DNA of 64,000 bases, taken from positions 1 through 64,000 of the forward strand of contig CAYUPL010000005.1 in NCBI GenBank assembly GCA_964446655.1, written 5' to 3'. This DNA is from Desulfopila_A sp964446655. Lineage in GTDB: Bacteria; Desulfobacterota; Desulfobulbia; Desulfobulbales; Desulfocapsaceae. Positions 8,423-16,672 of the stretch are shown here, piece by piece. The notes under the pieces were generated by a model. That model did not search any database. It was given only the letters and a program-made list of their open reading frames with translations, and had not been told where the DNA came from. Position numbers and translations under genes: made by a program. Position 1 is the first letter of the stretch. Each line of letters starts with the position of its first letter.

Positions 8423-9341
8423 ACCGGCTTTCTATTTCCTTCACCCGCTGGACCAGGTAGGTGTTTACCGGTGCCTTGAGGGTATATTGTTGTGCTTTCG
8501 TGATAATGGCGCCATTGATGGCATCTATTTCTGTTTTTCTTTTTTTGCGGACATCCTGCAGCATGGAGCTGATATTGGCCGCGGTTGCCCGACAGACGCT
8601 CTCCGCATTCTCCAGCGGGGTGCTGATACTGATATTTTCACATTGAGCAACCGCGACAGCCTCCGCTATGGCCTGTTCCATCCGCAATTTTATGGACGGT
8701 TTCTGCAACAGTTCGCCGTTGGTGCAGTTGTGGACCACCGTCAGGGCATTGATGCCGACATTGATCAAAAGTTTTGTCCATATTCCGATAAGGATGGAAT
8801 CCGATTTGCTGGTTTGCAGTCCTCCATTGCGAAACCGTGTAACCAGTTGTGAAAGAAGTCGGCATTGCTCTGTATTCGGCGTGTCGAGGAAACCGAGAAA
8901 GGTCTTTCCCGCTCCGGCATGACGCACGTGGCCCGGTGCTAGATTTGTTGAGCCTTCCGTGGTGGTGGCGAACACAATCGCCGATTCCTCGGCGCGGCTT
9001 CGGTATTGCAGATGAGCGATACCGTTCTGCAGAAAGACAAGCAGCACCTTCTTTTGCAGAAGTGGAGCACAAAAAGAAAGAGTCTTGTCGATATCGTAGG
9101 ACTTGACACAGATCAGCAGGGCGTCGGGCTGTTTGATAGCTGCGGGATCGGAGAAGGCTCGGATATCGAAACGGCTGGTGCTGCCGTCTTTTTCGTATAG
9201 AATTCCCTGACTATTGAGAAGTTCGGCGCGATCCCGGTTATAGTCCAGCAACGAAATGGTGTCATTTGCTGCAGTTCCACGCTGCAGTAGAGACGCAAGC
9301 AGACACCCTAAGGCTCCGGGGCCGACGATTACAATATGCAT
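8397..9341 (-). CDS. 2-dehydropantoate 2-reductase (ketopantoate reductase family)
   Basis: 314 residues. The N-terminal Rossmann motif VGPGALGCLLASLL, the central KSYDIDKTL (catalytic-lysine region) and the C-terminal domain with LLINVGINALTVVHNCTNGELL (catalytic K in WTKLLINVGINA) match ApbA/PanE proteins, which reduce ketopantoate to pantoate with NADPH for CoA synthesis. Several paralogues with other 2-oxoacid substrates exist, so panE is not asserted. GGAGATA precedes the ATG. Confidence 0.85.
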   Translation of the reverse strand: MHIVIVGPGALGCLLASLLQRGTAANDTISLLDYNRDRAELLNSQGILYEKDGSTSRFDIRAFSDPAAIKQPDALLICVKSYDIDKTLSFCAPLLQKKVLLVFLQNGIAHLQYRSRAEESAIVFATTTEGSTNLAPGHVRHAGAGKTFLGFLDTPNTEQCRLLSQLVTRFRNGGLQTSKSDSILIGIWTKLLINVGINALTVVHNCTNGELLQKPSIKLRMEQAIAEAVAVAQCENISISTPLENAESVCRATAANISSMLQDVRKKRKTEIDAINGAIITKAQQYTLKAPVNTYLVQRVKEIESRYEKHHHRT

Positions 9342-9360
9342 TATCTCCTCTATACGTTCA

Positions 9361-9427
9361 GCCTTGCCGGATGCGGGACAGGGTTGCTACCGGTGTTGGA
9401 GCGGTGCCGGTCGAATCCGGGCAAGGC
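9361..9427. other. Long imperfect intergenic hairpin
   Basis: GCCTTGCCGGAT (9361-9372) pairs with ATCCGGGCAAGGC (9415-9427) with one bulged base, enclosing 42 bases. It lies between the ketopantoate reductase start and the end of the OB-fold protein gene. It has tRNA-like outer dimensions but no usable anticodon arm or T-arm. Probably a processing or termination structure for the leftward upstream gene. Confidence 0.4.
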
Positions 9428-9439
9428 CTGCGGCATGAC

Positions 9440-10237
9440 TTACTCAGCCAGACTGGCTTCTTCAATGATGGCATCATACTTATAGCCAAAACCGAAATCT
9501 TTTTTGGCAGTAAGGGTTCCCCGGACAAGGACGACCGCGTCAACTTCAGTCATTTCTGTGGTGGTTACGACAAGATCATGGCTGTTGTTCATGGGGTTGC
9601 CACTGCCATCCTGGATATGAATCCAGTTCTTTCCCATAATGTTGGGACTTACCTTGACGACCTTTCCTCTGACGTTGACTTCAGTGCCATGCAGGGATTC
9701 TGCCCGGGAAAAAATTTCTTCGATCCTGTAGCCGTTTTCTCCTGCCGCCTTTTCGACCTCGATTTCCATGAAGGGGACAATGGCTCCGGCACTTCCTGCC
9801 GTGTCCAGGGCTTGCGGCAACGCGGAGGGCGGCTTCTCGGTTTCCTTTTTGACGGCATCAGCAAAGGTCGAGGTCGAGTTCCGGGGTGTTTCCATATCTT
9901 TCCGGGGTGGTATAGCAGCGTCTTGCTGCAGTCCCGGAGAAAAGATAACACTGGCAAAGGTTCTATCCAGGGTTTTGGAATAAAAATCATTCATAACCAA
10001 CCCATGAATAAAGGAAACTTTTTCACCCGTTTTGACATCGGTCGCCGGTATCGCCACCCAGACAGTATCTCGCGCGGTCTCTATATGCATATATGTGTAC
10101 ACAGAGGCATCGATGGTCTCAAGTACAGTGCCGCTTTCTGTGGTGATCTCTTCTGCCGTACTATTGCCGGCTGCAAGCATCATTACCATGACAAGACAAG
10201 ACCAGGCAAGATGGTGAATGGTTTTTCGGTTGATCAT
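9440..10237 (-). CDS. Exported NrfJ-like protein with two OB-fold-type domains
   Basis: 265 residues with a signal peptide ending near GNSTAEE. Residues about 35-80 (SGTVLETIDASVYTYMHIET...WVAIPATDVKTGEKVSF) and about 185-260 (GTEVNVRGKVVKVSPNIMGKNWIHIQDGSG...VRGTLTAKKDFGFGYKYDAI) both carry the pattern of the nitrite-reductase-associated NrfJ/OB-fold family. A Ser/Pro/Thr-rich linker separates them. Proteins of this type are periplasmic and often accompany cytochrome genes; none is adjacent here. RBS GGAG lies before the ATG. Function unknown. Confidence 0.75.
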   Translation of the reverse strand: MINRKTIHHLAWSCLVMVMMLAAGNSTAEEITTESGTVLETIDASVYTYMHIETARDTVWVAIPATDVKTGEKVSFIHGLVMNDFYSKTLDRTFASVIFSPGLQQDAAIPPRKDMETPRNSTSTFADAVKKETEKPPSALPQALDTAGSAGAIVPFMEIEVEKAAGENGYRIEEIFSRAESLHGTEVNVRGKVVKVSPNIMGKNWIHIQDGSGNPMNNSHDLVVTTTEMTEVDAVVLVRGTLTAKKDFGFGYKYDAIIEEASLAE

Positions 10238-10313
10238 GGAGAGCTCCTGCTGATTTTGGAAAAAGGGGTGCTGTTATGTATACAAAACAGGGTTTCAAAC
10301 TGCTCCGATAGAA

Positions 10314-10841
10314 TTAATCATCTTCAAGCAGAAAGGCAACGTATTCAAGTATTGATCGTGCCCATTTGTCATAGGAGGAGTCGGTCAGGGTGCGTCCATC
10401 TCTTGCAAAAATGTCGGTGTCGTTACCGGTAAGTTTGGCAAAATTATCGAGATAACAGCAACCGGTTTGTCTGGTCATCGTATTGATACTGGTGTTGAGG
10501 TGATGTATGGCCTCATCCACCAGAAAGGAGATTCTGATATTGGGCAGGCTGTTGACGATTATCTCAGCCTCCGGATACGTATTGCTGAGCCGTATGACAG
10601 CCCGGCGTATCTGATCGACAAAGGTGTAGTCTTCCGCGATGACATTATTGATACCCGTCATGATGAGGATAATGTCGGGCATGGGAGCGCGGTTCTCAAT
10701 GTGTTGCAGTCTTTTCAGCAACCCCTGCACCTGTTCATGGGGAACACCATAGTTATGGACCTGAAAGAGCGGCATGCGCTTTTGCCAGTCAAAATCAGCT
10801 ATGAGGTTGTCTCCCACAAAAAGGAAAGTGCCTTGGGTCAT
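10314..10841 (-). CDS. SGNH-hydrolase-fold protein with lost catalytic Ser and His
   Basis: 175 residues from ATG 10841 (a TTG nine bases upstream is also possible). Block I of the SGNH/GDSL family reads VGDNLIADFDW instead of GDSL, so the nucleophilic serine is asparagine. Block III is TGINNV (family G-x-N-D). Block V reads ARDGRTLTDSSYDKWA, where active members have DGxHLT, so the histidine is threonine. The fold is recognisable along the whole length, but two triad residues are gone, pointing to a non-catalytic or binding role. Confidence 0.75.
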   Translation of the reverse strand: MTQGTFLFVGDNLIADFDWQKRMPLFQVHNYGVPHEQVQGLLKRLQHIENRAPMPDIILIMTGINNVIAEDYTFVDQIRRAVIRLSNTYPEAEIIVNSLPNIRISFLVDEAIHHLNTSINTMTRQTGCCYLDNFAKLTGNDTDIFARDGRTLTDSSYDKWARSILEYVAFLLEDD

Positions 10842-11018
10842 TATCTGCAACTCAACTCTTTTAAAAGAACAGCTATTTGAAGAAGCTTTACTTCTGCAGC
10901 GGCGGAATGTCGATCCAACATAAAAGGAGTAGATCCAATGCAGAGGAGTATATTGTTCCTGATCGATATTTTCAACTATTTAGATTCAGTTATAAAAAAA
11001 GGCAAGGATTTGTGCAGA

Positions 11019-13103
11019 TCAGCGGGTTCGCAGAACAACGGCTGCCATTGGGGCAATTTTCACCTCGTCGCCGGGGCGAAAAAAAGAGGCGTGCCGGACG
11101 GCAACACAATCTTCCGGTGATTGGCGGGCCGTATCGACGATTTTGTACCATTTGATGCTGCCGGAGCTCTCCGGTGGCGGTGGAAGCCTAAAGGTAACCG
11201 GCAGGGCTCTGTGACCATTGAGCATGACAAAAAAATGAAAATCGTTGAATCTGCTGCCGTTCAGGAGAAAAGCGAGATGATGACAATTTGGGGACCAGTC
11301 TGTTGTGCCGGGAAGCAGTCCCTGCCAGATGATTTCCGCCGGTTCTGTGCCGGAACCATCCTGGAAAAAGATTTCTCGACGGAAAACCGGGTGGTTTTTT
11401 CTCAGTTGAATGCAATTTTTAAAAAAACGAAGCAATCCGTGATTTTTCAGGGTCAGAGACCAGTCGAGCCAGCTTGTTTCGTTGTCCTGACACCAGGCAT
11501 TATTGTTACCCCCCTGGGTTCGGCCAAATTCATCGCCTGCTGTTATCATGGGAACACCCTGGGACAGAAGAAGGGTGAGAGCCATGCTTTTTATACGGCG
11601 AAAACGGAGAGTTTCCACCGTCTCCGAGACCTGTAGCCCTTCCTTGCCGCTATTCCAGCTGATATTGTGATTGTCGCCATCCCTGTTGTTTTCACCATTA
11701 AGTGTGTTGTTCTTTTTTTCAAAGCTGACCAGGTCATAGAGGGTATAGCCGTCATGGCTGGTGATGAGGTTGATGGAATTACAAGGGCCCCTGGAACTTG
11801 GCAGATAGAGATCGGAACTGCCGGCAATGCGGGTGGCCAGGTTGGTAACACTCTCTTGCAAACCTGCAAAAAAACTGCGCACATCATCGCGAAATTTGCC
11901 GTTCCATTCACTCCAGCGTTTATCGGTGGAAAAGGATCCAACCTGATAGAGACCGGCAGCATCCCAGGCCTCGGCAATGATCTTGGTATCGCGCAGGATT
12001 GGGTCCTCTGCAATCATTTCCAGCATGGGCGGATCGGGCAGGACCTTGCCTTGCCTGTCTCGACCCAGAATGGAAGCAAGGTCAAAGCGGAAACCGTCAA
12101 CATGCATTTCGATTACCCAGTAACGCAGGGCGCTTCTGATCAGCTCACGAACGACAGGGTGGTTGCAGTTCATGGTGTTGCCGCAGCCGGAAAAGTTCAT
12201 ATACTGGTGGCTGTCCGGCTCCAGCAGATAATAAATCGGATTGTCTATACCGCGGAAACTGCTGGTGGTACCGTTGTAGTCTCCTTCGCCGGAATGATTA
12301 AAGACGATATCGAGAATGACCTCGATACCCGCCTGGTGAAGAGCGAGCACCATCTCCTTGAATTCTCTGATATGGTCTGCCGGACTAGCGGCAAAGCCAG
12401 ATTTCAATGAAAAAAAATTGATGGAATTATAGCCCCAGAAATTTTGCAGTCGTTTCCCGGTGACGGGATTACTAAAAGGATTGTCATTTTCATCAAATTC
12501 GGCGATAGGCATAAGCTCGACTGCGGTAATCCCCAGTGCCTGTAAATAGGGAATTTTTTCTATTATCCCCCGATATGTGCCGGGCCATTGTACCCCCGAG
12601 GTTTTGCTTGCCGTAAAGCCCCGGACATGAAGCTCATAAATAACGGTTTCATTTAGCGGGGTTTTTAGAGGAGTGTCTCCCTGCCAGTCAAAACTGTGCA
12701 AAGGAATGCGGCAACAGGGTTTTTTGCCGTAAAAGGACTCTTCTCCCCATTGGCGGGGCTCAAGCATATGACAGTAAGGGTCGATAAGGAGAAGAGAGTG
12801 GTCAAAAAAGGTGCCCCGTTGTGATATATCTGTTGGCCCATTGATTCGGTAAGCGTAGCGGATGTTTTTCCAGTAAAGCGGTAGAAGTATGTGCCAGATA
12901 TCTCCGGTTCTGTTGTATCCGGGTGAAAGGATAAAGCTGTAGCTCTCTTGTTCCCCTTCTGCGGTAAAGGCTTCCACCACCAGTTCAACGCTGTGTGCGT
13001 GTCGTGAGAAAAGAGCAAAGTTGATGCCGTCTGGTAGTACAGTGGCACCAAGGGGGAGAGGAAAACCTCTTTTTCCGGAGGCGAGGCCAATATTTTTCGA
13101 CAT
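11019..13103 (-). CDS. glgX: Glycogen debranching enzyme GlgX-type
   Basis: 694 residues, normal for the family. An N-terminal carbohydrate-binding (CBM48-like) region GFPLPLGATVLPDGINFALFSRHA is followed by a GH13 barrel with the conserved regions DIVFNHSGEG, DGFRFDLASILGRD (nucleophile Asp), IIAEAWDAAG (acid Glu) and LITSHDGYTL. GlgX removes alpha-1,6 branches from glycogen left by phosphorylase. No other glycogen gene is adjacent. The upstream spacer is AT-rich; no strong RBS is visible. Confidence 0.95.
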   Translation of the reverse strand: MSKNIGLASGKRGFPLPLGATVLPDGINFALFSRHAHSVELVVEAFTAEGEQESYSFILSPGYNRTGDIWHILLPLYWKNIRYAYRINGPTDISQRGTFFDHSLLLIDPYCHMLEPRQWGEESFYGKKPCCRIPLHSFDWQGDTPLKTPLNETVIYELHVRGFTASKTSGVQWPGTYRGIIEKIPYLQALGITAVELMPIAEFDENDNPFSNPVTGKRLQNFWGYNSINFFSLKSGFAASPADHIREFKEMVLALHQAGIEVILDIVFNHSGEGDYNGTTSSFRGIDNPIYYLLEPDSHQYMNFSGCGNTMNCNHPVVRELIRSALRYWVIEMHVDGFRFDLASILGRDRQGKVLPDPPMLEMIAEDPILRDTKIIAEAWDAAGLYQVGSFSTDKRWSEWNGKFRDDVRSFFAGLQESVTNLATRIAGSSDLYLPSSRGPCNSINLITSHDGYTLYDLVSFEKKNNTLNGENNRDGDNHNISWNSGKEGLQVSETVETLRFRRIKSMALTLLLSQGVPMITAGDEFGRTQGGNNNAWCQDNETSWLDWSLTLKNHGLLRFFKNCIQLRKNHPVFRREIFFQDGSGTEPAEIIWQGLLPGTTDWSPNCHHLAFLLNGSRFNDFHFFVMLNGHRALPVTFRLPPPPESSGSIKWYKIVDTARQSPEDCVAVRHASFFRPGDEVKIAPMAAVVLRTR

Positions 13104-13223
13104 AAGTAGTAATGATTATTATAATTGAGATTAAAACCAAATTGAGTCGCTGTCATTGTCGTTTTATATAGTAGCATTCGGGAACGTTGAGGACAAATAT
13201 ATTTCATCTTTCAAGGAGCAGCC

Positions 13224-14159
13224 ATGTACCATAAAATCACGATCGGTAAGAGAACCATCAGCCCCATAGACTGGGAAATGACACCTGATTTAAGTTTTGG
13301 TACGTATGAGTCCTGGGGAGGGCGTGAGCGTGTCAGAGACAACAGTGAGCAGGTTTACTATTTTTTTGTCGATAACTGGGGTGAGGTGCCCAAGGTATGT
13401 CTGATGGAGCGGGCGGTGAAACATGCCAAAATTCTTGCTGAAATAGATGTTCCGGTGGACCTTGTTGAAAAATGTGTAGAAAAACAGGGGAGTGCTTCGA
13501 GGTTTGAGCGAAGTTATGCTGTTGATGAAGATGTTAAAAACTGGCTAATACAGCATGTTCTTGACGGAGGTGGTCAAAAATATGTCAGACCGGTGGTCGA
13601 GAAAACGGTGCGGGAAAATATGGGGACTCCTCTTCCGCCTCGTGGCCAGGCGACCTGGAAATTTGACCATGTTATTCTGCCCTCCGCTCCTGGAGTCATC
13701 CGTGATGAGGAGCTGGATCAGATTATCCGGAAATGGAATTTTTACGACTCTCGGCGCAATGCGGACGGCAGTTTTAGTAACGGTCTGGTTGACCCTGGTG
13801 ATGATCTGACTGTTATTGATGAGAGAACCGGCCTGCAGTGGCAGGCCGGTGGCCTTGATATCTGCTCCTACAGGCAGATGAGCAAGAATGTCGATGAAAT
13901 CAATACTGCCGGCTTTGCCGGTTTTAATGACTGGCGTCTGCCCACCATGGAAGAGGCACTGTCACTTATGGAGACTTCCGTGAATTTCAAAGGGGTCCAT
14001 CTGCACCCCTGTTTCTCCAAAGTACAACCCTTTGTTTTTGTTGCGGCGCGACGCAAACCGGGTGGATACTGGTATGTTGATTATAAACAGGGCCGGGCTT
14101 TCTGGTCTTCCGGTACCATTCCAGGTGGATTCGGTCGGTTATGCCGCACCTGCGGGTAA
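13224..14159 (+). CDS. DUF1566-domain protein
   Basis: 311 residues beginning at ATG 13224 with AAGGAG eight bases upstream. The C-terminal third carries the DUF1566/Lcl pattern: LTVIDERTGLQWQ, INTAGFAGFNDWRLPTMEEALSLME, WSSGTIPGGFGRLCRTCG. No signal peptide is visible. The N-terminal 190 residues are unique to me. The 3' end of the gene (14131 on) is duplicated at 15532, see the repeat entries. The role of DUF1566 proteins is not established. Confidence 0.8.
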   Translation: MYHKITIGKRTISPIDWEMTPDLSFGTYESWGGRERVRDNSEQVYYFFVDNWGEVPKVCLMERAVKHAKILAEIDVPVDLVEKCVEKQGSASRFERSYAVDEDVKNWLIQHVLDGGGQKYVRPVVEKTVRENMGTPLPPRGQATWKFDHVILPSAPGVIRDEELDQIIRKWNFYDSRRNADGSFSNGLVDPGDDLTVIDERTGLQWQAGGLDICSYRQMSKNVDEINTAGFAGFNDWRLPTMEEALSLMETSVNFKGVHLHPCFSKVQPFVFVAARRKPGGYWYVDYKQGRAFWSSGTIPGGFGRLCRTCG

Positions 14160-14280
14160 ATTAAAGGTGTATTCGTCAAACATATGACCGGGAATGGCTT
14201 GATGGAGTCCAGTTTCCCTTTTCGGGAGACAAATCATGAAGTCGAGCCATGGCTGCAGTTTTCTGCCGACTGAAAAATAT
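14131..14280 (+). repeat. Composite remnant copy: DUF1566 3' end joined to a phospholipase A fragment
   Basis: Bases 14131-14206 match 15532-15607 (TCGGTCGGTTATG..GCACCTGCG..TAAATTAA and GGGAAT.GCTTGATG). Bases 14208-14280 match 15937-16010 inside the phospholipase A gene (CCCCTTTTCGGGAGACAAATC and ATGGCTGCAGTT). The 330 bases that lie between these blocks in the second copy are missing here. The second block is therefore a decayed fragment of a phospholipase gene. Confidence 0.8.
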
Positions 14281-14294
14281 CGCTATGTTGGGCC

Positions 14295-15386
14295 CTAAAC
14301 AACCAGATCGAGTTGCTGCATGGTGACGGCCCGTCCATTCTCCATTAAGGCAAGCCCGGTCGATTTCACTTGACCCAGCAATGAATTTTCGGCATTTTTC
14401 ATCGAAAAATGAGTTTCGATGTGTCCGAGGTACAACGCTCCGACCCCTGCCTTTCCGAGGCCGACCAACTGCTCTTCTCCATCACCGGCTCTCGACCAGA
14501 TCCGCAGATTTTCATATACGGCGTCATTTTCATCGATCCAGTTATTGCGATCGCCATCATAAGCACTGAGGTCGAGGAAACCATCACCGGACACTGTTCC
14601 GAAAAGCTCACTGCCATCATTGACGAAACCGTCGCCGTTCTTATCAAGGGCAAGAAAGCCGCTTCCCGGACCGACAAAGGCAATCTGATCCTTGGTCCCG
14701 TCGGCATCGATGTCGAAACTGAAGTCTCTCCCGCTTAACTGAGCGGCTGTGCCGGAGAAATTAATAACCAGCGGATCCTTTAAGGCATCTCCTGCTCGAA
14801 TGCTCAGATTCTGCTCGCTATAGAACTCCCTGCTCATGCTGAGGCTGACCGAAAAATCAATCTGTTGTCCGTCTGCAGTAGTTATTTTGCCGCCGGCTGC
14901 AAATTCGGTTTTTTCATATTCATACTCGGATTCATGATAATCATAGATCAGACCAAATCCAGCGCTTTCAGCCTCGGGCGCCGGCGTCTCGCTCTTCGGT
15001 TCGCCCGCTGGAATTATACCTTCGGCAGGGGGAGTTGTTATCGCTGTCGGGTCGATCACCTGAAATTTCCTGCCGGTCAGACGTTCAAACAGGGCCTGCA
15101 GTATTCTCATGTTCAAATCTACCTGCATTTCCTGCTCCTTACTGATTTCGACGTCCGCAGGTCGTATTTGCCTTCTTTTCATGCCCTGATGGGTAAGCTG
15201 CACCTTGTCTTGGGTAAGGCGCGCCTTCTCTTTGGCGGGATCCAGTTCACGACCTTTATTTTTATCGGCGCGAACGGCCTTTAGCTCCTTGTCTCCCTGC
15301 CGAACGACAAGAGATTCTCGTTTTACATGTTGCTCTACCTCGGTGTGTCTGGAATACAGCTGGATTGAGGAATCGGAGACTATCAT
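14295..15386 (-). CDS. Calcium-binding-type (EF-hand-like/VCBS-type) protein
   Basis: 363 residues from ATG 15386, chosen because AGGGAGGG stands just upstream; longer starts lack an RBS. The N-terminal 140 residues are charged and helical. The C-terminal part holds Asp-rich loops: DIDADGTKDQIAFV, LDKNGDGFVNDGSELFG and YDGDRNNWIDENDAVYENL, the loop type seen in dockerin/EF-hand-like secreted proteins. No signal peptide, so export by type I secretion is possible but unproven. The gene lies opposite to and between the two copies of a duplicated segment. Confidence 0.7.
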   Translation of the reverse strand: MIVSDSSIQLYSRHTEVEQHVKRESLVVRQGDKELKAVRADKNKGRELDPAKEKARLTQDKVQLTHQGMKRRQIRPADVEISKEQEMQVDLNMRILQALFERLTGRKFQVIDPTAITTPPAEGIIPAGEPKSETPAPEAESAGFGLIYDYHESEYEYEKTEFAAGGKITTADGQQIDFSVSLSMSREFYSEQNLSIRAGDALKDPLVINFSGTAAQLSGRDFSFDIDADGTKDQIAFVGPGSGFLALDKNGDGFVNDGSELFGTVSGDGFLDLSAYDGDRNNWIDENDAVYENLRIWSRAGDGEEQLVGLGKAGVGALYLGHIETHFSMKNAENSLLGQVKSTGLALMENGRAVTMQQLDLVV

Positions 15387-15531
15387 GGCAGGCCCTCCCT
15401 GGCGGCTGTCTGTGTGGATTGAAGCGAAGAAGTCATCCTTGACTCGCAAAAAAATGCTTACACTTTCACATCGGTCAATGCCTTCAATGTGTTTAGAAAA
15501 ATTTTCCAAAATCACCAAAATAAATGCACAC

Positions 15532-15607
15532 TCGGTCGGTTATGCTGCACCTGCGCGTAAATTAAGGTAGAATGAGTAGAAAATTTGGCTGGGAATAGCT
15601 TGATGAA
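15532..15607 (+). repeat. Second copy of the DUF1566 3'-end segment
   Basis: Close match to 14131-14206. Translated in the DUF1566 frame it still ends in a family-like tail (LGRLCCTCA-stop), so it is the remains of a second DUF1566 gene. It sits about 125 bases before the damaged phospholipase gene. Confidence 0.75.
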
Positions 15608-15732
15608 TTCGAAAAAGTGGAAAACAATGCAAAAAACAACAGAATCGAGATAGATTGTGATATATTGACTGTTAATAGAGCTGCATGTGTTGTATGTCGT
15701 ACGTTTTTTTAAGGACACTAGTGGTGAAACCT

Positions 15733-16456
15733 ATGGACTGTTGGTTTCTTAAATCCGGTATCGTAATGGCGGGAAAACGTTTTTTGTTATGCTCTTTTTC
15801 GGTGGTGATCTGGTTCTTTAGTGGCGGGGGCGCAGTTCCAATTCAGCGTCAAGACGCCTGTCCTTGTTAATCTTTTCGACCGGGATATTGATTTTTATGC
15901 AGCGTATACCAATCATTCTTTCTGGCAGCTTTACGTCGACAGTTCCCCTTTTCGGGAGACAAATCATGAGCCTGAGCTATGGCTGCAGTTCCCAGCCGAC
16001 TGGGAAATATTCGGTTTCACCAATACCGTTAATACTTTTGGCCTCAATCATCAGAGCAATGGCCAGGGTGGTGACCTCTCCCGTAGCTGGAACCGGCTTT
16101 CGGCAAACTTCATTTTTACACGAGGCAACCTTACTTTCAGCGTTAAACCGTGGTGTCGGCTGCCTGAAGATGAGGAGAGCGATGATAACCCTGATCTTAC
16201 CGACTATCTTGGACATTATGAGCTGCGGGCAATTTATAAATGGAAAGATCATGTCTTTTCGTTGATGTCGCGTAATAATTTCGAATCGGGATTTTCGCGC
16301 GGCGCTCTCGAAGCAACCTGGAGCTTTCCCCTGTGGAAATATCCCTTTGTCAAAGGATATCTGCAATGCTTTTCAGGTTATGGTGAAAGCCTCATCAGCT
16401 ATGATAACTATGTCAACAAAATCGGCCTGGGCCTGGCCATTACCGACTGGTTTTAA
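15733..16456 (+). pseudogene. pldA: Outer-membrane phospholipase A (PldA/OMPLA), N-terminally deleted and frameshifted
   Basis: The intact part (about residues from 15821 on, 211 codons) aligns with OMPLA from the first barrel strand to the end: SSPFRETNHEPELWLQF, the catalytic GLNHQSNG (His and Ser) and SRSWNR (Asn), and terminal NYVNKIGLGLAITDWF. The preceding signal-like stretch MDCWFLKSG...MAGKRFLLCSFSVVIWFF is in a different frame; the switch is at a run of five G near 15826-15830. About 70 mature residues normally before the first strand are absent. Catalytic residues are intact, so a short internal start at 15821 could still give a barrel without an export signal. A sequencing slip in the G-run is possible. 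Confidence 0.75.
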
Positions 16457-16672
16457 GTAGGGGTGAGACCACAAGTCTAGCAAAGTGCAATGTCTCATAA
16501 TTGCTCCTTTGCCTGCAAATGGGGAGAGGTGAGTGTGGCTCGTAGTTTGTCGCTGACGTGAAGGAGGGAAAAGAAAGTTATAATTCTATCGGCATCCCAT
16601 TTCCTTGCTTAATCTTTAAAAAAGAGATAAAATATGATTGTTTTGTTGTTAAAAAAATATAATATGTGATTC

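Noticed and set aside
9361..9427. Possible tRNA gene (7-bp acceptor-like ends, GGTCGAATCC near the 3' end)
   Set aside because: No proper 5-bp T-stem with a 7-base loop, no anticodon arm, no CCA-like end; only the outer hairpin is real.
9266..10432. 388-codon plus-strand ORF opposite the OB-fold and SGNH genes
   Set aside because: It is the antisense shadow of two well-supported leftward genes and has no coding-like motifs.
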